Assembly: GCA_008933995.1 (NCBI GenBank)
Contig: WARS01000036.1
Span: forward strand, 7,921,285 to 7,985,284
Reading direction: 5' to 3'
From: Datnioides undecimradiatus
Taxonomy: Eukaryota > Chordata > Actinopteri > Lobotiformes > Datnioididae
DNA length: 64,000 bases
Part shown: in pieces, positions 14,351-27,483 of the stretch
Position numbering within the stretch: the stretch's first letter is position 1
How the letters are laid out: every line of letters starts with the position of its first letter
Position numbers and translations under genes: made by a program
Notes under the pieces: generated by a model
Seen by the model: the letters and a program-made list of their open reading frames with translations, nothing else
Database searches by the model: none
What the model was told of the DNA's origin: nothing

Positions 14351-17300
14351 CTGCAGATGGATGTAGGGTGAGAGAGGTGGGGATAGTAAAGAGAAAGAGA
14401 CAGAATGGATGGGGTGAAAGCAGGGAGAGAGGAAAGAGAGAACATGGGTTACAAAACTGTGGTTTAAATATTTAGCACTGGCAGAGTTTATGTACCCCAC
14501 ATCTCGCAGGAAATACAGAAACAACGTGACATGTGCAGCTGAGCATTCTGGAGCGTGCTTGCTGAGGTTGAGGTGTGTGCACAAACACACACACAGTTTT
14601 TGAACACCACAAACCACTTGAAACATTCCCAGCAACTCTTTTTCACAGCTGAGACCCAATCACGCTCACTGCTATCACACACGCTCACACGTTTAACCCT
14701 TCACCACTCGCGACAGCACCACTTGCTGTACCACACTGAGGTGAGAGGCAGAGATAAGAGAGTTAAGGTGAGAGGTCAGTCTGAGCTGGTAAAACACAAG
14801 CCAGCAGGGCACATTAAGTGTATCAAGCTGTGCAGGTATTTATCAAAGAGGATAATAAATACTGTTCTGTCTGACGCTCCTGTCATCTTAAGTTCTCATC
14901 ATTGTTTCTGAGCAAGAATTTGTACAGACCAAGAAAATCAGCCTCGTTGGTGTATAAGTTATCAAATATATAAAGAGAAAAAAAAATGGATGTAGATTGT
15001 TTCAGACCTTTTCATGAATTAAATCCTGTTAAGTGCAGTTCAATTACATACATTATAACACTGTGCTATCAGAAGTTAAAAGTGCAACATACTGATTTAT
15101 CAAACACCTCCCTGTTTCGTTTGCTGCTCTTCATAAAAGTTTTATCTGGCGGCTGAAACGCTGCTGTATTTTAGACAAGAGAGTCCATAATTTGCATTTT
15201 GGAAACAAACCGTAGGAAGGCTGCATTTCAAAACATTGGTTTTGCAGATTTTATGTTGAAGATCAAACAAGAATCCTCTATTGTCACATGTTGCCTCATT
15301 AAAATAAAGCATGCACTTGGTGGACTGTACCATGAATCGTGCACTCGGTGTTGCAGCAAACTGAGAGCTGATTTTAACGTTAAGCTCTTGGGCAAGACTG
15401 ATTATTACTATCATGTATGTTGCTTCGTAGCCTATATTTAGGCAGACAGAATACGTGGATCATGCCCCAACCATGGATGCATGTGTACACTCACCCGCAC
15501 ACACACAGACACAGGCAGCCAAACACACACACGCACAGCATTCACCATTCAGGGAACAACTACAAACATCCCTCTCATTGGGGCCGGAGACAACAGAGCA
15601 CTTACACATACCCCCCAAATCCAGACAGAGCGACAAGTACGCTGTTTCCTGTCTGCACAAGCAACTGGGGATTGCAGCTGTGTTTGTGAGTGTGCGTGTG
15701 CATGCATGTGTGAGTGTGAGAATGGGTGCGTGTGTGTGTGAGAGAGAGAGAGAAAGAGAGAAAGAAAGTCTGTAAGATGCTGTGTCTGTGGGCACAATGC
15801 TTGGCATTAATAATTCACGAGAACAGCTTTTTAACTTCAACATCCTCTCTCCTCTCATAGTAACTTTCTCTTACACTTACACTACACCCCAACCTTCAAT
15901 TCACTGTGCGCGCATTTATGCCCATGTATGTGCCTGCCAGTGGATGATTGTGTGTGATCATAAGCCTTGTGCTCAGAGCTTCAGGTGAGGTTACTTTTTG
16001 AGGCACATTTCAATCATGAGCTAATAAAATCTTTGGATAGATTCATTTAGTGTCCTTCACTGGAATGGTATTTTAATTCAGCCAAAGTGTCAATTAAAGC
16101 AAAAACAGGTCAATTCATATGGTCTTATCCCAAATGAATCAAACCCTACAGTTCAATCAAACCCTATTCATGAATGCCACAATTTTATATATATACTTCT
16201 TTGCCTTTGTTCACCAAGTGGCACAATTATCTGCTTACTAGCTACCTCCAAGTTACCGCAGGAAAATTTTTAAATATTACTGAGCCAACTGCAGAAATAA
16301 CATAAATAAATGTAAATGTAAAGTATATTAAGCTTGCTGTAATGTCACTAAACCTTACCAGATACATCCCTATAGGAATCTTACAGAAATATTCCCCTCG
16401 GCTTAAAGGTGATAAAATGATTCAACTAGTTCTCCGAATGTATTATCTTAATATTCTGTACTTGTTCATCTTTTCCACACGCACATTGTTTCCATTTTTC
16501 ATGCAGTCCTGCTGAATAATATATCTTCCATTGCTTTCTTTACACAAATATAATAAACATAATCAATAACAAACTAATCATTTAGACCAGTGTGTGTTTT
16601 TTGTAAGCACATGGAAATGAAACTGAGTAAATGGGACAAACAAAACAAAGCACATACGTCCCCTTTAAAAAATATACACCACAGACCTGATTGGATTTCT
16701 CCTGGTAGCTCTAAATATAAATATGGCTTGGTTGTACTAATGCATCTTCTAGATCTCTAATGAAGTTTTGTTAAACTGCAAGGAAGTTCGTGTAATCAGT
16801 AGCTTATATATAGTTGGCACATACTGCCGCATCACAGTGCTGGGAAAAACTAGAGGCTGCAACCTGCTAAACATTTGGCCACTGGTATCTAAACAGTCAG
16901 TTAACATAGGAAATCCTTTCACAGTGAGCAGACACCAAAGACTCTTGACTTAAAAACTGAGATTGACAGAAAGTCTATATTGAAGTGCGCTGACTGAATC
17001 TCGCCGAGCATGTTCTGGGATGCATTAGGTAAGAGGCAAGCATCTACTCTGACTCAGGCCTCGGTTCCCTGATTTTTTTTCGTCAGTGTGCTAATCTGGC
17101 GGCACCCAGTCTACCCACATTCAGCTCAGATCAGGTCAGAGCCGTACCGCTGCATCACTGCTTCTCATGTTGCAGCTACTCATCTCGAACTGCTGGAAAC
17201 ATATTACTCATACGTCCCAAAAAAAGCTATACTACTCATACTGTGTCGGTGCACTAAGAGCTTTCCTCCGCTCGCCTGTCTCCTGTCATCCTCCTGAAAC

Positions 17301-18307
17301 AAGCTGCCTCCTTACTTCTGATTACTCTCACTCCCTTCCTCCCATCATCAATCCTTCCCTTCGTCCTGCCCCTACACTCTCTCTCTCTCTCTCTCTCTCT
17401 CCCTCCCTCTGTATATTCCTGTCTCTTCTCTGTGCCTTGCGGTTCTCTGCGTCTTTTCAGGCAGGATTTAAGCAGCTCTGTGAAACTTCAAAGTGCCCAT
17501 CGCTCTGCAGGCTGTTTAGAAAGGCTGACAATGACATACCAAACCCTGCAGACCTTCAACTGATCGCTCTATTCCACCAACCTTCCACAATAATCCTGTG
17601 CCCGTAACCTCCCCTACTTTGTCACCTCTGGCTGCGCTGCCTCAATCACAGAGTGCCCATATTTTCTCAACAAGGCCTCAGATTTTCTATTATTAACGCT
17701 CATCTCCATCCCTGCATACTGCTGATGTCTCACTACCCCTCTCCTCCTCCTCCTCCTCCTCGTCCTCCTGCCACCCTTACTCTCTCTGGCTTCCCTCTCC
17801 CATGTCTCATCTCTCATCTTTGCTGCCAGTTACTTCCCACACAGCGGGCTGACTGGACGCAGGAAATGTGCGTCTCGTGTCAGATGATAGTAAAAGACCA
17901 AGCTCTCTAACTGACCTTGCTGCAGCGAATGGGGCATACAGAGCAATGGGAGCAGATGACTCCAAACACACATACATACATACATGCATACATACACACA
18001 CAGGGAAAGCTGCAAAGAGGATTATGCTAAGTGGAATGGGGAGGTTAAACACTAATCCAATCATTTGTGGCCAGTGTCTTATTCTCAGTGGAAATAGCAG
18101 CAAGGCCACAAGCATTCGTGCCTACTAGTCACACCATCACTCTTCTATGACACAGGATAATTATACACCTAGAAAGGTGTATAATAAAAAGCACTGCAGG
18201 GTGTAAATAATATAGAGGACATTCACAGCGGCTCAGAGATGTGCTAATGTGGAGATTTGAGCCGTCCATCACCTCTTCTCACTTTGCTTTCATTCCTAAT
18301 TACACTT

Positions 18308-18366
<59 letters not shown>

Positions 18367-21300
18367 TAGAAGAAATCTAGGGATGAGCTGCCAGCAAAGG
18401 GTGAGCAGATACCTTTCCTTAATATGTATTAAGTTAAGTACTGCCAACACTAAGTCCCAATACTGGCAAAAACAGGATTGACCGTAAAAAACGGTTAAAA
18501 CGCTCCTTCTGAATACAATGTTTCATCAGCATCTTTCAACCTGAGTGTGACATTTTTTCATGCACACACTTCTGAGCTGTTTTGAAAAATACATACAGAT
18601 CATATACAGAAGTGGCCAGTAAATAATGCACTGACCTTATAAATCATCCCGAAGATCCTAAAAACCTAATTATTTCCAACCAGCCTCTTACAAGGATCAA
18701 TGGAGTCTCACATTAAATTTCATTTCAAGTCAGCACAGTTTATGGTGATTTCACGAGAGTTTTTTGTATTTGAGGGTTTTTTCTCTGTAATGTCCACATT
18801 TCCATGCCCCAGTCAAGCTTAAAAAACATTTAAATCTGGTTCTATGAGCAAGTGTGGGATGTTGGTTAAGGGTGTCAAGCTACTGTCAATCAAATCTGAA
18901 TAAACCACACCCACATGGTCCTGGTGACGGAGATCAGCTGGGTATTAAAATATATAACTCTTAATTAATAACTAATTAATAATGTTTTTGGAACTGAGTG
19001 CTTATTAAAATAAAAATAATTGATATATATTTAATGATACAGAGTATTGCCATTGAGCTTGGCCATGGTATCCAATGCTTTCACATCAAAACTTAATTCT
19101 GAGGCATTGTCCACCCCTGATGGTGCGTCTGTGAACAGCAAGTCCTCAACCCAAAACTTTTCTGCTGAAAAAAAACTTTGGGGGAAAGTTGAAGAGCCGG
19201 GGAACTGAAGCAACTCCAGCCAGTGAAATATGAATTAATTATGAACATGCTTGCTAGACTGTGAAAAAAATGGACCTAGTCAATGTCCTATCTCCCTTAG
19301 GGAGATTCAGACTCATCCCACAGATCTGAAATCTTCTGAAGATTCTCAGACAGCGAGGTAGTGATGAGAAAAGGAAGGGATCGCATGGTGAGAGGAGAGG
19401 AAAAAAGAGGAAGGCGCTAAAGAGAAAACGACAGCTGCCTCCAGGGCGCTGAGCACCACAAAAATGCACTGAACTGAGTGAATACATGAGCCTACCACTG
19501 ACTTATGCGCTGCACATATATGTGTGACAGAGAGAAATAAACGCTGGAGAAAGATGAGGAACATAAGAGTATTTCCCTCTCTGCACTTCTCAGCGCTGGT
19601 TAACCATTCTCCGAAATCACTCTGAGTCTTTCTCCCTCTAGGCCCCTGAAAGCATTTGACCCTGTTAACATCATTACCAGAGAGAGCACGAGTGCGAGGG
19701 AGACAGAGAGATTCCAAGATGAGGGAAAACTGGAGGGAGAAAGATGAAAGCGGTAGAACGAAGAGACATTTTCATGCAGAGGAAAAGTTAACATTTAGAG
19801 AGGATATGGGCATGGCATCTAAACGAATCATGCATGTTTCAAACAAAATAAACCTGTATGTGTTCACTATATTACAGCCTACACAATGACAATCTTCTTT
19901 CCTCTCATCATCTTCATCATCTAAATTTCACAAAAGTGAAGTTGTGCCTCTGCAGATGCTGGTGTAAAAACTCCTGTTGTCCTCGGGTGCTCACCACTGG
20001 GTAGGCATGTCATCTTTATATAAACCATGTCATGGAGTGATGAGAATCCCTGCTCTCTTCCCCGACTTAGCTTTCTCAGATTCTTTTTTGATTGATGGAC
20101 TCCAGGCAGCATCAAACATTACAATTCAGACCGTATTCTCTTGCTCTGTTTCCACTCCTTGTCCTTCCTGGAGTGATAATCATCATCTGAGTCAAAATGA
20201 AGAAATCGTTATAGTGGGGCCCGTCATTCACAACCTCTGACCCTTTTGCCAGCTTCAAAAAGGCTTCAACAGAATCCAACATCCACTGCCCGATTTACTA
20301 ACGGCAATTGGTAGATGAGACTGCATATATCTTCTATACTCGAGAAAGCTAAATTAATTTCAGCGTTCAAGGGGAAACATTCAAGCTGCTTCAAGGCCCT
20401 CAGCTGGGAAACAGGTGTGACACTTGGTGTGTGAGTGTTTGACATTGAGAAATACATCGAGAAACAGAGACTAAGTGTTCTAACTTCCATTAGGAGGGTC
20501 AGTCAGACAGGCCAGCAGGCCGCTCTAACAGCTGACAAACAGTTACAACAACTGCCCATTACGTCCACGCAGCTCTAATGAGAGCAAGAACAAGAGAGTA
20601 CAAGAGTGTTCGGAGAGTGGGAGGATGGAGCAGATGTACTGGGCACAACCATTTCAGCTTTGTATGGCTCCAGTAAAGAGAGCCAGGTGGTAAAACTGGT
20701 ACATATGCGGGGATGAGGACAGTCACATGGAGGATAAACTTCACTGAGGGAAGTTTTGTAAGCTAGCAGTGTTGAGGAAGACTCCATCATACTTTTGACA
20801 GCCTTGCAAAATAGGCAAAATAGCCGAAAGGCAAAGAGAGAACCAAACGTAAAGAAGGCGACATATTTAGGCTACCTCTGAGACACAATCTCTAGGAGTA
20901 CAAAAAGCTTACATGCAAATTCTGTATCTTGCATAGCTCTTGTTGCTCTGAATTGCAACTAGGCCAGAGCTGTTTTTCATGAGATGGATCAATGTTTTCA
21001 AAAAACGTTAACTTTCTTGACGGAAGTTAGATGAGAAGATTGATACCTCTTTTATGAGCATGCGCAAAATATGAAGCTGCAGCCACCAAATAGTTAGAGA
21101 ACATAAAGATGGGTGAGGGGAGCATAATTGTTGCTATCCAAAGGCAACAACTTCCATCTACCAGCACAGCTTAAGTTCATTCATTAACACATCTTAAAGA
21201 GGTTTATGTGCTGGACTTTGACTTGGCTGCCAGCATTAACCTTTTGAAGTCTCCGCTGTTTGCCTGGCAACCTCACAGAAACAACAGGACATCAGGAAGT

Positions 21301-23293
21301 GAGGGCTCATAGCCAACAAATGGTTGCATTTTGGACAGAACCACACTAGCAGAGAGATTTGTTTGCTGTCATTTATGCTAAGCTGTGCAAAGCATTTGCA
21401 CACCTGTTCAGACAATGATTTGACGACATTAAACATGATACATAAATATTGTTGGCTCTTAAGTTTCATGTCAAGCCCACCTCATATCTGAGGTCTCCAT
21501 TTCTGTGTTGTCTCTGACCTGGGACTCCGGCTTTGTGTCACACCTGGGTTACACTGTCCGCTGCTCTCACCATGCTAACTAGTCTAATTTATGTACCCCC
21601 CTGGGCTACAACAGTCATGACCCCACCTGCGCTGCTGCTCATAACAGCTGGTGGGACCAGGATGGAAGCATTGGGGTTAAGGCTAATTCATACTTGTGTG
21701 TTGATGGGTTGTTGTGCCCTGTCAGTGTCTGTGGCCACTCCACTGTAAATGTAAATAAGCACAGGAGCTACTCCTCAGTTAGCAGAAATGATTTTTATAT
21801 GCAGGATGACTCATATTTTCTCCTATGCGTTTCAGATGCTGGTAGTATTTGTCGATAGTGTCAACAACATGGAGCAGATCATAATCTATCCTTTGCTGAA
21901 CAGCTGCCTCTTCATCCTCCCTCCCACACCCTCAGCTGCTTCTCCTTCCTGTTGGACCACGGTGGAAAATAGCTTTTGAGTTTTATTGTTTCATCCCGAG
22001 TGATCATTTGAGACACATTAGCAGCGTGCAGTGACTCCTCTCTGAACCCTTTAAATAACTTTTTCATCTCATAATTTCTATCAAAATTCTCATCAGTGAT
22101 GCCAGAGAAACACTTTCCTTCCCATTGAGTAAACCTACTGTTTATCAAGTGCTCCGTGTTGCTTTCTGGCTCAGTTCCTCAACGTGGAGGTGAGGGAATT
22201 TAATGTACTTTATTAAAGAACGATTATATGATTCTGATACTTGGCTTTGCAGCAGTGCAGCCAGCATTCAGACTCTGTGCTGTGCTTTAACTCACTTACT
22301 ACACCTTAGTCACATACGGCACAGCTACAGTGACATCTTGACGTATAAATATAATTAAGGCTAAAATCTGAGTGTGTATTTGAAGACATTTCCTTACCAA
22401 CCCCATTATGAATAAATAATTCAGAGACAGAGAGACGGCGAGAACAGTGGTGAGAAACTGCAGCTGGGTAGAAATGTCTCTCCTGCCACTGTTTAGGCAC
22501 CGTCCAAAACACAACACGAAAAAAATTTGCAAGTGAGATGAACTCATTGGACTGAGGGACACCTACAGTCATAAGGCTAAGTGATGCCAGGCTGGTCAAC
22601 ACACACACAGACATGCACAAGCACACACAAACAGCGTTATATCACTTATTCAAAAATCAAAATATAGTTTGAATACTATACTGTATGGGTTTTATACTTT
22701 ACTCAATCCTTCAGTTACCATGTGTTAAATCCATCAACAGCTGCACATAAAGAAAACCAAGCACTGTATACAGGGATTAAATCATACTTTGTATCATTTT
22801 CTCATAAGTGTCCTTGTCAAGTTGCTTTTAAAACCACATAGATCACTGACTAGAAGCACTGAATTGAAGGCACTTGAGGAGGGATTGACTTTCAAACCTG
22901 CAGGCTGTTTTAAGCTAACATTTTGAGACCATCAATAATACAGATAATTCTATAAAACATTCAGTGCTACAGTTTGCATATTGTGCAGAGCAGATGCATT
23001 CTTGTCAGATCTACAATTCTGTGGGTCACTGAGAGCTGGGTAAACATTTACATTGTGACAGATGGTTACAGTTCGTCTGTATGTGATGAACAGGGGATGT
23101 GTCAGGGCAATCAGTGAGCCACATGGAAATGTTTAGTAGTTAGAGGTGCCAATCATCCCTTCATATAGAGAATAACACCATTATCACATCTACTGTTTAT
23201 TTCTGTTTATGTGCAGAACAAAGGGGTCAAGATGGCGGACAAAAGCAAGTTGTCAAACTGGCCGACTCACATCAGTTTATGCACACAACCACA

Positions 23294-23325
<32 letters not shown>

Positions 23326-24110
23326 CGTCTCCAGTACATTAAGTGCCTCAACCTACTCCCTTCCCCAAATCCATTAACTCTATAAGGACACCTGCTACCC
23401 CACTAACCTCATCTCCCCAACCCCCAGTCTGAACCAACCCCAACCCTGCCTCAAACACACACACAGAGACACAGGCACATCCCCCACCCTTTTTGAATGA
23501 CAAAGCACTGTGGTCTCAAATCTATCCCAAACAGAACTTTCACAGATTATGAAAAAAAAAAAAGCCAAACCTCATAAAATCCTGTCAGGAGCAACTGTTA
23601 CAGCAGAATGTTTGCATTAATTGTTGTAAAAGAATGAGAGACTATAAAAACACTCAGCTATCTTCGGTCATTATCCATCTTGCGCTTGTGCACAATTAAG
23701 CCTGACAGCTGTATCTACTTTATGTACAGTGGTTAGTTTTTGTATGACTGGCAGCTTGCTATCAGTTCCCACGTTTGCGCATTAAGCTGTAGATTGGAAA
23801 GGAAACTAATTAACTATTAATTAGTCTACTTCAAACAGACTTTTTCTGCCATTGTCAGTCATTTTGCCTTCCAGGCAGTAAAAAACATGCGCTTGTAAAT
23901 TCATGCATTTATGCATAGGCAATTAGACACAAACACACACATGCATCTCTTTGGTCTTAGGTGTAAAGCGGAAAAGAAACACATTAACGGAACATAATGG
24001 CAAAGTGAGTGAAGTGCTCTTCATCATTGCACAAGAGGATTTTTAAAGGGAGGAGGGGGAAAAAAAAAAAAAAAAAAATCGATCATGCATGTTGACATTT
24101 ATTCACATCC

Positions 24111-24141
<31 letters not shown>

Positions 24142-27100
24142 TACCTTTGGACATACACACCAAGTTGAGCGTATTCCATTGAATGTGTGTCCCACTGAAT
24201 GTGTATGTGGTGTGCAGATGGGGGCGGTCACCATAGTTACAGCTCCTGGTGTGTATCCCACCAGCGTGGGATCTGCTCAGGTGGAGGACCAAGCAGGGAG
24301 CAGGAGAGTGTGGCTGCACCGAAGGACAGCAGCTCTGTGTGTGGAGGAGTAAAGTGGAATTCTCTCGCCGGCCAGTCATCATCTCTCTCAACACAGAACA
24401 GCAGAGAGGGAAGGAGAAGATCACGTCTCAAGGGGAAGGGGGCTGGGTTGCTTGTAAACAGTCCAAGGTACATGGGGCTGTTAAACAGACTCTTCCTCTG
24501 ACACAGAAGACAATGAAAATATCTGGCTTGGATCACACTTGGGGGCAGTTTCTAATTAGTGTTCTTTGAAGAGGAGGTGGGCTGGGCATAGCATTGTTGA
24601 GAAAAGAGTGGGGGAGGGAGGTCAGGGGCTATTCACTGGAAGAGGTGGAGGAGGAGGAGGCAGCTGAAGTACCATCTGAGTGAGCAGAGGCAGAGATACA
24701 TGCAAATTGTCCCAAAAGAACACTTTAACAGTTTACAAACCAAATGGCTTAAAGAGCTGTGGTTGGGCTGTTATCACAAAACATGAGACTGGATCTCAGG
24801 CGTGACGAGATGTACAGGCACAGCCGAGCTGTCCTGGCAGGGAGTTGTTATGTGGGAGAGTCCTGACAGTTAACCAGAGGTGCTGCTGCTGCAGGAGACA
24901 CAAAGCAGACGCTGCCTCTGCTCCAGCTTCAGCCACTTTCCTGATTCACTGTGGCAGACAGGAAGGCTCCCTCAAGAACTTTGCTTCACTTCACACAGTC
25001 ACTCATCTCCCCATGCGAACTGGAGAAGGACTACTGCTCAGATCTGGGTCACGGGGGACTGCATGAGAAGCCTAGCTTTGAATAGCCACGACTAACTTTA
25101 GATCCAATGGTGGAAAAGTTGCTTTCTTCCTTCCTTCACATCAACTTTTCACCTTTACGAAGACAGAAAGAGGAGGAAACTTAATAACGGGGGCAGCGGG
25201 ATTGTTGTAATTGTTGAGTTTCTGTAGAAGACTGTGAAGTCTGTATTACAGGGCAATTACTTGCCCGGCGGGTAGCAGACACTAGTAACCAGCATTTGTC
25301 TTGCCTTCATGTTCACCTCACGCAACAAGGTCCACAAGCAGAAAAACATGGCAGTGCTAGCACAATCACACACCCTTGTCCACTTCTATTGATCCATGAC
25401 CAATAAGACATCACAGTCCTGACACCGATCGACAAACAACCTGCGTTTTCATCATACATCTCAACTTTAATGAATATTTACTGACATCGACCACACAACT
25501 GGTGTAAGATAGCCAAGCTGACAATCTTGGTTTTGCTTTTCTTTTGTTTTTTTGTCAGTTGAGTCAACAATGTTATGATACGAAAAAAAAAAAACCAACA
25601 ATGGCACAAAAGGCATCTTGTCATGGGTTTACACAAAGACGCGGGTCTGGTGCTTATGATGTAAACAAGCATAGCACAGAAAATAACAAGGGGAGCAAAC
25701 AGCACTGCAAACAGACAGCTGCACAAGCCTGTATTTCCCCCCTAACAGAGAGAAGTAGGTCCTCGGTTTCTGGTGGCAGGCTACGGGCAAAAATAATGAG
25801 GAACAAAACTTGGGACGGTCACATGCACACACGTGGCAAACTTTTCCGCAGCACATAGCTCTACATCGGCTATACAAACAGCCAGACAGTGAGTTATTGC
25901 ATTTGGCCTCACTGTCTAGACACCACTCTCTTCTAGTGTCAGCTGAGGCTTACAAACACATGGAAAGCATTCTTAGTGTGCTAGCAGCTGACTCAAGATG
26001 CACAGGAAAAAAGGCCCATTGGCTTGACCACACACAAGCTGAAATCCCTGTCATTTGGGGATTTTGGGGGTGGGGGCTTCCAGCTGTCATTCTTATGTGG
26101 GACAACAAGAGGCTGGGGTGGGCATCAGGGTGTGGCACAGCAGGCTTTGAATCCTGAGGAAGTCTGAAATGCCTGCAAGATGACCTCAACATTCCCAAGA
26201 TTGCAAAAGGTTAAAAAGTCCAAAAAAATAATTATGACTGGTTTATTTTTTTTTAAACACTGCCCCTTTACCTCATAAACTCAAGTTCTTAAAGTAATGT
26301 AGCTTTATGCAGACATCCTAACTTTAACTTATCCTTAAACTTGTGTCATTCTATCAAAAACCAAAATGTTAATAAGCTAGCTTTAGACAGTTGTCTAGAT
26401 AAGTCACTTGTACATGTGTAGTTTCTTTAGGTGTTAATTGCAAACTCTCTTCACGTCCACAAATGCACACATTTTAATGAGCGTGTCTGAGATATGTACT
26501 TTCAAGCATTTGTGACAATTGTCACAGCACCATGCGGGCAATCAAATCTATACTTAAGTGGCTATAAGTGCTGCCCTTCTTCAACTGTACTAAAGTTTTT
26601 GAAAAAAAACAACAACAAATAAACAAAAACAGCAGCACAGTTATGCCTCAGATGGAAATGAGCTCTTAAGTACCTTCATGTTGTTTGATTGGGCCAATTA
26701 TAGAGGGCCAGCTTTTTACTCCATCTGCTGGTAAGCACAAAGTTTGTTGGTGTTACAACAACTACTTTAAACTTTTCTCTTTTCAATCAATAGCACCATA
26801 ATGAGGCAGGACAACAAACTATTGTTCCAGCGTCTCTTCTGACTAGAAACCACAGATCAAAAATAGCATAAAAAAAATCTCAGTAAAATGTAAGGACGAC
26901 TCAGGGGAAACAAGTAAACAACTCCTGCACATGGAGACATAAAAGAAATGGAGGAGGATGAAGGATCATGCCAAAGTGTTTTGCTAGTTTAACTTCCTTG
27001 TTTTAGAAATGTATACATTATATCACTTTTTTATTATCACTTTTCCAAACTAGCGTTCCTTCTTTATTTTCATTGCTGTCCACAGAGCCACTGGTTTGCC

Positions 27101-27439
27101 TCTGTATAGAGTCTTGAGTTGCGTATTCTAACATGCAAATAAATAATAAAACATGCAAACTGATTGGTATGGTCCTGTAAAGCTTATGCTGAATGTTATG
27201 ACATGATGATACAGCTGATTCAGCATGCTTCTGTGCTGTGCACGTTCCTTTTGGGAAAGATGCCGTGCCCACTGCCACACCCAACTTTAGCCAACCACTG
27301 AAAGATTTATCACATTTTTTTCCCCCCACAACCAACCATCTGACATAAGATTGTGCAAATTCATTCATAACATGTTCAGATATTGTGTGAACAGAGCGGA
27401 AAAAAGCACCTGTCCTACTGAGCTGGCAGACCTAATCAG

Positions 27440-27483
<44 letters not shown>

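Noticed and set aside
15481-15760. Overlapping frames rich in His/Thr and Cys/Val
   Set aside because: They are translations of CA/GT- and GA-rich low-complexity DNA.
19031-19213. Sixty-residue minus-strand frame in igsf3 intron 1
   Set aside because: The protein is unknown to me, it has no splice context, and it may belong to a decayed repeat; not enough support to call.
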